Shown here one piece after another: positions 35,006-46,600 of a DNA stretch of 64,000 nt. The DNA is from Apium graveolens (taxonomy: Eukaryota; Streptophyta; Magnoliopsida; Apiales; Apiaceae). How positions within the stretch are numbered: position 1 is the stretch's first letter; each line of letters opens with the position of its first letter. Below the pieces are notes generated by a model. That model saw nothing but the letters and a program-made list of their open reading frames with translations. It ran no database searches and had not been told where the DNA came from. Location: contig NC_133657.1 in assembly GCF_009905375.1 (NCBI RefSeq), positions 66,204,336 to 66,268,335 on the forward strand, read 5' to 3'. Position numbers and translations under genes: made by a program.

Positions 35006-35780
35006 GTCTCCCCTCCTTAAAAGGATTCCGTCCCGAAATCAGATAGAAAATGAAGAGGGATACTCTCTTAGCATTGCACTTTCTGACTCTCAAGTAAATC
35101 CATATTATGGTTCTACCACCAAACTCTAACTAGTTTAATAACCCTTCTCCTAAGCACTTGTTCCTTTTTGATCTATAAACCTTCTTGGTTGCTCCATATA
35201 GGTTACGTCTGGTTGCATGTCTATCCGCTCATATGCCCCTATTTTTCTGGCATCCGGATTACACTTCCTTAACATTGATACGTGGAATATGTTATGAACT
35301 TGCTGCAGGTTCGGGGGTAGAGCTAGCTCATATGCTAACTTCCCAATACGTCTTAATATCTCCAAGGGTCCAACAAATTATGGACTTAGATTTCCTTTCT
35401 TTCCGAACCTCATCAATCCTTTCCAAGGGAATACCTTTGACAGCACTAGGTCCCCTATTTTATACTCTTTGTCCTCTCATGTCAAATCAGCATACTTCTT
35501 ATGTCCATCTTGGGCTACTACCAGTCGTCCTCTGATTAGATCTTTTATGTCCTTGGTCCTTTGGACCACTGCTGGTCCGAGCATCTTGAGCTCTATAGCT
35601 TCATCCTAACATAAGGGAGATCGACATTGTCTTCCCTCAAGGATCTCATAAGGCGACATCTCGATACCTGACATACGATCTATTATCGTGAGCAAACTCA
35701 ATCCGCGTTAAGTGATCATTCCAAATTCTTTCAAGTCTATTGCACAGACTCTCATCATAGCTTCTAGCATTATAGCTTTT
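35006..35780 (-). pseudogene. 3' end of pol (integrase C-terminus) of Gypsy-1
   Basis: The minus strand at 35365-35150 reads [20 protein letters not shown] and QVHNIFHVSMLRK. This is nearly the same as the GPF-motif region and integrase tail of Gypsy-2 (52800-52960). Similarity continues, with frameshifts, to about 35780. The chromodomain at the extreme end is degraded. It starts at the polypurine tract (AGGAGGGGAGAC on the minus strand). Confidence 0.8.
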
Positions 35781-36529
35781 ACTTCTCAATACCCACTTTT
35801 TTCCAGTTCGTAATCGTTACTATCTTTCGTACCTAATATTATACTGGATACACTTTTGCTCGTTAGCGTTCTATAACCTTTTAATAACCGCATCAACCTT
35901 AGTATCACGAATGCGTTAGATTCGGAATACCACCGTACTAATACCACTTCATCTCTAGCTGCCTCCATCTTCCAAAGTTTCATCAATCATATAAAAGTAA
36001 AAGAATTTATTGAGAGATCACTATGATCATGAACACTTGTTACATTGCATAGTTAGTACAGAAGGTGGCCAGCCTTTAGTACTTGACAAGCAATTAAACA
36101 ATAGATGGTATCCTACTACGCTTCTATCACACAGATAGATAGTCATTCGGCAATACCTCCCCTTCTGGAAGGGTTGTTCTTCTCAACTTATACAAAATGA
36201 AAAGGAGAGAAAAGAACGAATTTAAGAGCATTATATATAAAAAATATAGTGCCACAAAATATCTGGCTTGCAATCTACTTTTGAACTATAGAGGTTTATC
36301 AAGGGAGAATGAAACATAAGTATCTATATCAATATCCAGTATTATCGCATCGCAATTCACGTGCCTGAATATTTTTGCTATTCCGTCCATCATTCTATGA
36401 ACCCATGCTCTTGCTCGAGCTTATAATCAATCACCGATGAAACTCCCTCGACAGCGAAAATCGAATCTGGGATTTCATTCTAGACATCATCGTTACTAGA
36501 ATCCATTTCTATACCGCAACCTTCTTCAT
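35781..36529 (-). other. unrecognised Gypsy-1 internal sequence
   Basis: By position this should be integrase, but I cannot align it with the Gypsy-2 copy. No open frame of note. It is followed by the hAT insertion. Confidence 0.4.
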
Positions 36530-36537
36530 GTAGTAAT

Positions 36538-38209
36538 TAGGGCTGTAATTCGAGCCGAGTCGAGCCGAGTTCGAGTTTTTTACAGTCGAGTTCGAGTTTT
36601 TTTTATCGAGTCGAGTCGAGCCTGAAAATAATTGAGCCTAAATTGTGTGTTCGAGCTCGGCTCGGGTAATACACGAGCCGAGTTCGAGCAGTTCACGAGT
36701 TTTCGAACTTAACGAGTTTTTTAACGAGTTTTCGAGTTTAACGAGTTTTTAACGAGTTTTCGAGTTTATCGAGTTTTTCACATATTTTCGAGTTATCGAG
36801 TCCTTATCGAGTTTATCGAGCCTACGAGTTTATCGAGTTTTTAACATGTTTTCGAGTTATCCGGTTCTTATCGAGTTATTCGAGTTTTATTTTTACCCTC
36901 GTAAAAATATTTCTTTTTTGAAATTTTGACTTATAATTTTAAAAAATTAGTTTCACTATTAATAACAATAAATAAATATTCAAAATAACATACATGTGTT
37001 CTGAGGTAAATCTAACAGAATATTCAAATACATGTATAAACTAGAAAATAAATAACAACACCTTTGTTAGTATAATTTTTCAAATCATCTATTTTATTAA
37101 TTTTGTTTAACTCTATCTTCATATTTCTTAAAAATATACTTATTTTTATATATTGTATATTGTATATCTTATATATATGATAAATAAAGTAAAATGATAA
37201 TTTTATTATTGTCGGGACTCGGGGGAGAAAAGTAATTTTTATCCTTTTTAAAAAAAAGGACGCAATAGACATTAAATCATTAATAAATAACAATTATAAA
37301 AATAATAATTTTAATTAATAGCAATACATCATAATAAAACTTTTTTTGGTGTAATTTATATCATAGTTGTATAATATACCTATTAACTTATCACTAAATT
37401 GTAAATTTAGATCTAATTAGTTGACATCTCAATTAGAATTTAGACAACTATCAAAAGTATGAATCGAATTTATAATAAAATATCAATATAGTAGTAATAC
37501 ATTATTACTATAAAGGACCGTTAGATTTTGAAATAAATGATAACTTTTGAATCTAAAATAAAGGAATATTCTATAGATTCATGATTTAAATAAAAAAAAT
37601 AGAAACCCTGTATTGAATAGATTATTTGATGTAAAATTCGTAACTGTCCTTTTTATTTTAAAATAAAATCAAACGAAACTCGATAACAAATGCAAATATT
37701 TTCAAACAAATAAAAGTATGGAAGGGGTCCCCTCAAATATACACAAAGTGACAAAGGACTACCAATATCAAAATATATATACATATCCAGAAAAAATTAT
37801 CAATCATGTAAATAACAAATATAGAAAGGCATAAGTCATATTAATAATATAAGTAAAATAAAATATCATTAATCATGTAAATAACAAATAAAAATAGCAT
37901 CAAGTTATATTAATGGAAAAATAAAAATATAGAAAAACATAAGTAATATTAATAACATAAGTAATAACATATATAAAAAATAAAAATATTAATAAAATAT
38001 AAAAAATTAACCGAGTTCGAGTCGAGTTCGAGTTTATCGAGTCAAGCTAGAGTCGAGTTCAAAAAAACTCGGCTCGACTCGGGTTTTTAATCGAGCCTAA
38101 AATCTTGTTCGAGCTCGAGCTCGATAACGAGTTCGAGTCGAGTCGAGCCGAGTTAATCGAGTCAAGTTCGAGTCGAGCTTAAAAAAACTTGGCTCGAATT
38201 ACAGCCCTA
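36538..38209. mobile_element. non-autonomous hAT element
   Basis: Perfect terminal inverted repeats TAGGGCTGTAATTCGAGCC and its complement, flanked by a perfect 8-bp duplication GTAGTAAT (36530-36537 and 38210-38217). These are the hAT hallmarks. The first about 350 and last about 200 bases are packed with TCGAG pentamers (CGAGTTTATCGAG and similar), probably transposase-binding repeats. The AT-rich middle has no transposase, so movement would need an enzyme from elsewhere. Confidence 0.95.
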
Positions 38210-38217
38210 GTAGTAAT

Positions 38218-40320
38218 ACTACTCTTTATCGATAAGAAGGAATAAATATATCATAGGTAGATAATCGACTTAATTAGTCTATCAATGATGACTTATATAT
38301 CACCACGACCCGATTAGTGGTACTCAATCTCAACATCCATTCCTATACAACTCTCACGGTTGTAATCGGCTCATTACTCGTAGAATCATTGCTGCATTAC
38401 TATGGTCCACCGTTGACCTACTGTAATCATTCTTTTTCCTTGGAATCTTAATAGCTAACCATACGGAGTCCATACCTGTCGTATTGAATTCTTCTAAGGA
38501 GGTAATATGATCACCGTTCATGAGTCATGAAGAACACTCCTGAACTTGAAGTACATATGACATGAAGCAGATAAAATTGCAGAAGAGTTTCAATGAAAGC
38601 AACGATAGCAGGTTAATACCATTATTAACCATATTTCTTTATTAGGAGACATGAAGCTCAAAGGTTCATTTAGTCCTTTCGTAACATGGTCCTGGCTTAT
38701 TCTCTAGATAGGACCTTCTAAGATAGATAGCCCGCTTACGATGATTACAAGAATTAAATCTTTACCAAACTACTATTACGGTTGAGTATCGCACAATCAT
38801 CAGATGGAATGTCAATCTTTCACAACCTTCACGGCTTTAACCATCATCACTGTATTTTCTGGCATGAGCGCCTATAATTGCTCTCTTACACTTAGAGTGT
38901 CGGCCACCTCTTTGGCCTTTCCCGATAGTAAAATTTCCTTACAATCAATGTCATTTTAACCACCTCCAACTAAATTTTCTACCTCATTTCAATCACTGCT
39001 TAGATGTGAACATTGCCACGACTGACTCTCGATCATACTTAGGACGTCTATTATCTTGGGTCCTTCTTGTTTTCACCAATCTCAACCCTCATTGGATCGA
39101 TCTATACTTTCTTATGGTTCAACACGTGCCCCACCTGGCATTATTATAATTATGTAATATTTCCTTTATGAAAATTTATATTCTTCAGAACTTTGAATAT
39201 TACCTTTATCCTTGTAAGACCTCTAAGGTTATCCTTGAATCGCTCCTCCTATATTCCCTAGATACAGGGCATATCAAAATACCATTTACTAATACTAGAA
39301 CCATTGTCTATAAAGTTCTAAAAACTTTCTCCACTGATCTTTAAAGGTTGTTGTTGCCTTAGTTCTTCATTCTGTACTACCCAAACTCATAATGTCCCTA
39401 TTAAGGGTGAAATGCCAACCTTTATGCATTCCCCCATGGTTCATCTCAAGTTATCGAGGTTCTATCCTTAATTCCACTTTTAAAAGGTACTTGCATCATT
39501 CCATAGATAATTTAAGTCATATATCCCTGATAAGGGTATCTTATTCAATCATTCTCACCTCGATAGTCTATGCCTAATTTCACAATAACATCCTTATTCA
39601 AAATAAGGTAAATCCATATAGCCTCGAAAAGATAACAATGGTTATTCACTTTTCTTGCTCGATTTGGTAATGATAGCAGGGACGTTCTGGAAGATATTGG
39701 TCGTGTTCAATGTGAACTTCTTTTCACTAAATCCTCATTTATTTTTGTTGTTTACCTCAACAGTCATCTCAATGTTGAAATATCTTCTATACTTGGTGTT
39801 TCTCTTTTTGGGCATCAAGTCACAAGTCTTACATACACTTCACATTCCTAAAGGTCACTTCCGTCATCCCATTTTCCTAATTTCTTGTTATCATGTCTCC
39901 TCAGTCCATTCGTGTTTCCTTATTAATCCATCGATCTATCTCAAAGTTTCCTCGAATCCTCCCAACTTAAAGGGGATAAAATATATGTATCTCTTATGCC
40001 TTCAACCATCAATTTTACCTAATGGTGAATTACCCTCATCCTGACGATTACATACTTTTCTATTTCTATTGCTACGAGTCTTCAGGGTTTCCTCATACCC
40101 AACTCCCTTATCATTCCTCAAACTCTATTGCCTTTATATTCCTTTCCACTTCAGTTTCTTTTTATTTTCCTTTCTCTTATCATCATTTCATGAGCCATCA
40201 CAACATAAGCATTGATTTCAAACATCCCGTCATTCTGGATTCGTGTCCTTCAGATGAACCTTGATGACTTTCACAACCTAGATTCATGATTCATCATACT
40301 TGTCCGCCTTTGTTCTGGCT
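38218..40320 (-). pseudogene. degenerate pol of Gypsy-1
   Basis: A patchwork with recognisable short homology to Gypsy-2 pol. About 38860-39000 matches the RNase H end (the VADALS region), and about 39060-39180 matches the RT segment around the Gypsy-2 54720-54800 stretch. No open frame survives. Plus-strand frames at 39655-40264 are chance openings. Confidence 0.6.
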
Positions 40321-40890
40321 CTAAAGCTTTTACACTATCTCCTTATCCTTGGGAAGTACTTTCCCGAAAACAGTTGACTGAACTTTAATCAGTTAATTAT
40401 AACCTCTGGCTCCATGCCTTCCTTGGCCTTTCACCAGCGGGTAGCCTCTCTCTTAGGAAGGTGAGTGGAAAAACAGTCTTTTGCGCCCCGTCAATCATTT
40501 AGAATCTCAAATAATTCCTCTATTTCCTTTAGCCAGGCTCTTGCCTCGACTGGGTCAACTTGTTCCTTGGAACTCTGAGAGCTTAGCGACTTAAAGGTCC
40601 TGAAAGAATTTCCCACTGCATTGTTTCCTCAGGGTGGTCGTTGGGGATAGTAGTCTAAGTTCTGTTTAGACAGGTCCATGAATTGCCGTATAGGAGTACC
40701 GTCTCGGGTCTCCTTTCCTTACTCAACTTCTGTTTTCTCAGTATGAAATGTTTCATCCTTCTCCTATAATTGGGGTTATCTTATACGTTAAAAATCCTTG
40801 TTTTCCACTTCATTATGTTCTGGGTTCCTTACATCTTGATTGCGACCTCCCTGATTATCATATTCAGGGTTTTCCCTTAATCTTATTCCT
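40321..40890 (-). pseudogene. gag remnant of Gypsy-1
   Basis: Aligns with Gypsy-2 gag 56740-57300 on the same strand. The region equivalent to GKYFPRF and to the WWEAKK segment is recognisable but broken by stops. The start of gag lies near 40890. Confidence 0.65.
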
Positions 40891-41760
40891 CAAACTATGA
40901 CTTTCATCTAAGATCCCGTCCTAAGCTCTTGAACGTTTGGAACCCAAATTCTGTAGGAATACCTCATTATTCCCTTATCATCTTTCTCGGTATTAATCTC
41001 TTTTCTATTTGTTGGCTCTCTGCCTTCATTCATCACTTTTTCTTGGCACAATAAGATCTTTTCCAATAATTCGGGCTGTATTGCAATCTCAAACAGCTTT
41101 TCGGTACCGGCTCCGGTTACCTTCAATTCTATTTCCATTTTCTCAAAATCTCTTATCAACTCTCTCAAAGACATTTTCATCTTGAGTCTCTCTTTTATAC
41201 TAAGGGCATTAGCTACCATTTTGGCTTTCCCTGGATGATAAAGAATCTCATAATCGTAATCCTTGATTAGCTCTAACCACCTCCTCTGGCGCATGTTGAG
41301 CTCTTTCTGCGTGAAAATGCACTAGAGCACTTATGGCTTGTGTAAATCTCGCACTTCTCTCCATACAAGTAGTGCCTCCAATCCTTAGGGCAAAACTATT
41401 TCCATGAGCCCCAGCTCATGGGTGGGGACATCAAATTTTATATTCCCTTAATTATCTTGACACGTACGCGATTACCTTGCTGTGCTGTATAAGAAGCACC
41501 CTAATTCCTTATGCGAAGCGTCACTACACATCACAAAATCTCCTTTTCCATCCGGCAACGCCAACATAGGGGCCATCACCAACCTTTGATTTAGTTCTTA
41601 AAAGCTGTTCTCGCATTTCTCTGTCCATTCGAACTTCTCAGTCTTACGAGTAAGCCACGTTAAAGGGGCTACTATCTTTACAAACTTGAACGAACCTCCG
41701 GTAGTGACCGACCAATCCTACCTCTGGTAGTCGCCCCTACCATGGTCATCAATTCCTCAG
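40891..41760 (-). pseudogene. displaced RT/RNase H/integrase block, 5' of gag in Gypsy-1
   Basis: Aligns with Gypsy-2 53850-54690. The open stretch 41294-40908 reads [20 protein letters not shown] and [12 protein letters not shown] (normally VADALSRK). It lies upstream of gag relative to element orientation, where pol sequence does not belong. It is better preserved than the pol copy in its normal place. The segment appears duplicated or transferred from a relative. Confidence 0.7.
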
Positions 41761-42144
41761 TGGTCCTTTATTCATTCTTGTCAGGATCCTCCATGAGATC
41801 ATTCTCAGCAATTATCCCTTCTAGGACAACATCCTCAACCGCTACATCCTCAATATGAACATCATCCGGTCCCGTGTTAGGACGCTCTATCGGATCCACA
41901 ATCTGATCTCCAATAACTAATAAAACATTATCGCGTTGTTGCTCCTCAACCTCAGGGTTCGGAGTCCCGCTACCATATACGATAACGAACTACGCTTCTA
42001 TCACGATATTTATAAGGGTTCCCATAAGGGTTTTAACTGTCAGTACTACGTTAAGTAGTCCGACTATGAACTTGGCAAGAGTTCTTATAATCTTAGTGAA
42101 CTTATTATTTTAACGTCACTTCATCTCTGAGGTTTATAACGCTT
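41761..42144 (-). pseudogene. leader ORF remnant and leader of Gypsy-1
   Basis: The minus strand encodes scattered acidic stretches reminiscent of the Gypsy-2 leader frame, without a continuous ORF. At 42001-42110 the leader is strongly similar to Gypsy-2 58490-58600, including a hairpin at 42045-42059. Confidence 0.5.
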
Positions 42145-42161
42145 AGCTCTGATACCAATTC
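42145..42161 (-). promoter_or_regulatory. tRNA-Met primer-binding site of Gypsy-1
   Basis: The minus strand reads ATTGGTATCAGAGCT directly after the LTR end GGGTGTTACA. Confidence 0.88.
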
Positions 42162-45100
42162 TGTAACACCCCCAAATCCGGGGTCGGGGATCCGGGTTGT
42201 CACGAGTTCCATTTCCCTTAATAACACTCAATCTAAATAAACAACCAACTACTGCGTACTGTGACCCCACAATATACACACACACCACAAGTTATAGTCT
42301 CAGAGATGAATATCCAAAAATCACACTAGTCATTTTATTCCACAATTATAAACCATTACACCTTAGAAAAAGTTTCTGAATAAATTTACATTTTCCTTGC
42401 CATTACTACAGTTCGTAAATATATATCAACAGTTGAAAACCTAGCCTACTGGTAGTTCTTACCTCAGCTACAGCGTCATCCACGCCTACAGGAAAATACG
42501 GAACGTTTCCTATCCGCTTGCGAATTGGGAGCTTAGTCCTATTCATTTTGTCTATCTGTTGTTGTGTGATGAAAGAAGAAAGCAAGGGTGAGCAACAAGC
42601 CCACCAAAATAATATGTATAATGATTAACAATATATGAGCATTCCCATCATAATACTCATGAAAGTCTTGGTCAAGCAGATATGAACCAAAATTGATATC
42701 TTAACGCGACCAAGTCGTAAAATGTTCAGTATATATGTATATTTACTTTTCAAAATATTGGAAGTCCTCTTCCACGCATAATATACACAGAGTTCCAGTT
42801 TATAACTGTAAAAAAATATCGTTGCAAGGTGATCTCATATATCTAACCTTGTCTCAACGTTTTTTTTTTCTGAAGTCTTTGTCATGCATAAGATAATCAT
42901 TTAATAGATATAAGTTTAAAAGATGAAGTTACAAGATACTCCAATCTACTTATATCTTTTCTGAATATTACTTGAACTACCACCGTTCAAGTTATAATTA
43001 GTTCATCCCATAGATGGAGCTACAAGACAAAACTTATATAGAATCGATCTTTGAAATATCATCAAAATAAAATGAAGTTACGAGATACTTCATTTGATGA
43101 AAATATCATTTTGAAAACTCGACCCTGTCAACACTCAACAATCGCCCAACTGGATGATGAACTCATTATGGGAGTTTGCCGCGCCAGGAAGACCACTCAC
43201 GATGATCAGTCGCAGTAGTGCAACCCCACCATTTTCTACATGTAGAGGAGAACAGTCGCATTTACTTGTCAACCGATCACTGGACTCCTAAGGAATGGAC
43301 CGTCTTAACGGAACTTCCGGGCCATTTGGGCCTATATAATAGGGCTGGGCCGGCGCCACTCGACCACTTACGCCACTCCTAGTTCAGATGAAATCCATGA
43401 CTCTGAAACGTAAAGCTCGTCTCCCCTTTCCCCAAGTAGAAACTTGTTGATACGGCTCCACCAAGAAGTCGTATCTAGTTGGAAAGGAAAACTCACCGAT
43501 ATTTCCCAGGCGATGTCTGTTAATGGATTAACTTATTCCAAGAATTTTACTTCCCGAGTGTTGGGTAAGTAATCAAAAACTCTTTTATCAAAACAGCAAC
43601 CTTGTTGCGAATATAAAAATACATCACGGAGCCGGATCTCTCAGATTTTTGAGCGAGTATTTAAATCCCCTTCGAAAGGAAGATCTAAATTTGAAAACGA
43701 GTTTTGGGATCCGCTCTAAACTTCCAAAAATAGTTTTGATAAAGCTTGAAAATAATCTCTGGAAATATTTAAATTAAGAATGATTTGACAATATCAATTA
43801 TTTTCCGAATACTTGGCAAATATAGAAACATTATTCTTTAGGAAAAAAAGAATATTATTTAATAAAATAAACGGAATCATAAGTCCTGGAATGAATATTC
43901 ATTAAATAAAATAAGCGGAGTCATAAGTCCTCGAATGAATATTCAAAATAATATTCATTAAATAAAACAAGCGGAGTCATAAGTCCTCGAATGAATATTC
44001 AAAAATAATATTCATTTATAAAATAAAACTATTGAATAAACCTTATTCGATTAATAGTTTTGCAAACTATATATATATAATATACTCGGGAACATCGCCT
44101 CCCGGTTTAGAAAATGTTCACCTTTGGGTCCCCTATACTAAGGGTATACGCAACTACTGCTTATCTCTAGCATAGGTATTATGCAACTTATAAGCAATTT
44201 AATCAACAATTAGATATCAAGATTACGAAACATGCATGCATATATACCATATCAGCATGCTCCAATATATCGCAAGATTTGCTAATAAGAATCATGCACT
44301 TATCACAAGATAATGCATATACATATTTACATCACAACAACAGTATAACGGGTAAAAAACTTGCCCGAGCGTTCCGGGGTAGACTTAAACTTAGAGTGGG
44401 TTCGATAACCTATGAACAACAATATAAGTCGGAATTAGACCACGGTCACTTAAGAACTAGTCAAAACTCACTCATAGCCTAACAGTCGCTTATACACTTA
44501 ATGATTTGCGTTAATCGCTTGCGTACCCTCGGCTCCACCAATTTTAATAAATTAACCGTTACGAATTTTAAGGCGACTCTTTCGCGAGTACTCTACCAAC
44601 TGCCTAACCCACCTTATATAATTGTTTTGTAATCCAATTAGTCTTTTAAGGGCCTTAAACAAGGTTTCAGAGTTAAGCGAGGGGTAAAATGTTCGTTCAC
44701 GAAACACCGTAACTTAAAACCGTCGTTTCTCCTAAACCGTAAATCGGATCTAAGCGAACCACATACCAAAATGAAGCTTACGATATGATCTAGCTAAACA
44801 TGGCAAATTTACAGATTGGTCAGTGAGTTATCTGGTCCGAGATTCATGTACAACATTCTAAGGAAAACGGGCATTACGACAGCTATGTTTACGAGTTTTT
44901 CAAGTTTTTTACTACACCAAAACCTCACCAAACAACCCACAATTATTAACACATCAGAACCTCAACTAAATAATACTATACCAGTCCTTATTCTCCAGAT
45001 TCTTCATCTCAACCAACCACAATCAAGTTCTATTAACTATAACAAGATTCATTCACCAAATCACTCCAAATTCAAATCAAACTACTAATAATCAAAGATC

Positions 45101-46119
45101 ATGCTTCTCATTTAGAAAACCAACCATCAAACTCACTAATAATAAAAGTAAATGCTATGGTTTGAAGTTTATACCTTCCTTGGGTGGTGTTAAGTTTCTT
45201 GGAAGCCTTAGGGAGCCTCATACAAGCTTGATCTTTCCAAATAAATCAAGAACACAAAGTTAGGCATTGAAGTTTCTAAAAGTACAATTGAAAGAACTGT
45301 AAAAATGAGGGTCTTACCGTGATTATTTGGACGAGAATTGTGAACAAGAGTTGTAGGCCATCTCAATACCTTTCCAACGAGCTATAAAACACAATATTTG
45401 AGTGTGTATTGAAGGAGATATGATAGTTTGAAGTTGCTGGGTTTATTTTGGCCGAGAGCTTTGAAGCTTGGAATGGGGGAGAGAAGATGAATGGTGCTTT
45501 GTTGATTTTTTGGAAAGTGAAATGAATTTACTTGGTTGTAAATCAACCTTGCAAAATGTCTTGCTTTTGCTTTTTGATTACATCATTGCTTGCATCATCA
45601 ATATGCCACATGTCCACTTCTTGTGGTGTAAGGGTGTCTTAACGTTTAACCACATGTTTTAGCTTCTCTTGGAAGCTTCCTAACTATTCTACTTGTATGT
45701 GCTTGCCCCTTGGTCGTTTATTTGTTTTACGGTTCGCTTAACTCTCGTTCTCATTGATCATTTGAAGGATCATATCCGGGATCTCATTACTTGGGTTCCC
45801 CTAAACCTTTTACAATCTTTTATATTCCTTTTATGATCCTCTCTTATAATCCTTGAATTTAAATTCTTTTAATCATGTTACATTTTATTCAATTCTTTCG
45901 GTATCTGGTGGATTTTCGGGAAAAATCAAAGTGTTCGAATTTGGATTCTGACGATCTTTACATACACTTATATACCATCTGGAGTACTAATAAGATCTCA
46001 GAATATCAATAAAAGAACTCCTACATAGTGTGGCATGAAAAGTTTTCTTAATCAGCATAATCAGCAAAATCACTATTCATAAGGGTTATAAAAAGTCCAA
46101 ACTTTTTGGGGTTATTACA
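42162..46119 (-). repeat. 5' LTR of Gypsy-1
   Basis: 3,958 bp. The minus strand runs from TGTAATAACCCCAAAAAGTT to GGGGGTGTTACA. Tandem-repeat units lie at 43855-44040. It shares its ends and many blocks with the Gypsy-2 LTR, so the two are related families. Confidence 0.9.
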
Positions 46120-46600
46120 TTACTCAAATGTTAAATGCTACAACTGTGGTGAGAAAGGCCACATATCTCCAGATTACAGAAAAGGGAAAAGTGATAAAGG
46201 CAAGGCTCTTGTCACAAAGAAGAAAAGCTGGTCAGATGGTTCAGATTCTGAGGATGAGGAAAACTATGCCTTGATGGCAAATGCTGATAGCAGTTCTGAT
46301 ACTGCTGACTTAAAGGGCAACAGGAAAAACATCCTAGTTCTGGATAGTGGATGTTCAGGACATATGACTGGAAATAAAGCCCTGCTATCAGACTTTGTGG
46401 AGAAAGCTGGCCCATGTGTTTCTTATGGAGATGGCAACATTGGAAAAACTCTGGGATATGGCAATATCAATGGATAAATTGGTCAAAGATTCTGTGAAGA
46501 TCATAAGAAGTGATAATGGCGAAGAGTTCTGCAAAGACCATGAAATAAGGCAGGAATTTTCTGCTCCTGGAACTCCACAGCAAAATGGAGTTGTTGAAAG
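46120..46600 (+). pseudogene. Gag knuckle, protease and truncated integrase of SIRE-B
   Basis: The frame continues from gag with CYNCGEKGHISPDY, a CCHC knuckle whose last Cys has become Tyr. Protease follows (VLDSGCSGHMTG, D-S-G intact at 46343). At about 46470 the sequence jumps from the GYGNI motif straight to IIRSDNGEEF. This removes about 200 residues (pre-integrase, HHCC and the first catalytic Asp) and changes frame. Integrase is therefore dead. Confidence 0.85.

Larger units (their letters stand above)
30964..46119 (-). mobile_element. Ty3-gypsy chromovirus, old and rearranged (Gypsy-1)
   Basis: LTRs lie at 30964-35005 and 42162-46119, with perfect target duplication TTACT (30959-30963 and 46120-46124). 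The primer-binding site is at 42145-42161 and the polypurine tract is next to 35006. Internal DNA is recognisably related to Gypsy-2 but full of stops and indels and out of order. A hAT element (36538-38209) sits inside. Clearly older than Gypsy-2. Confidence 0.93.
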
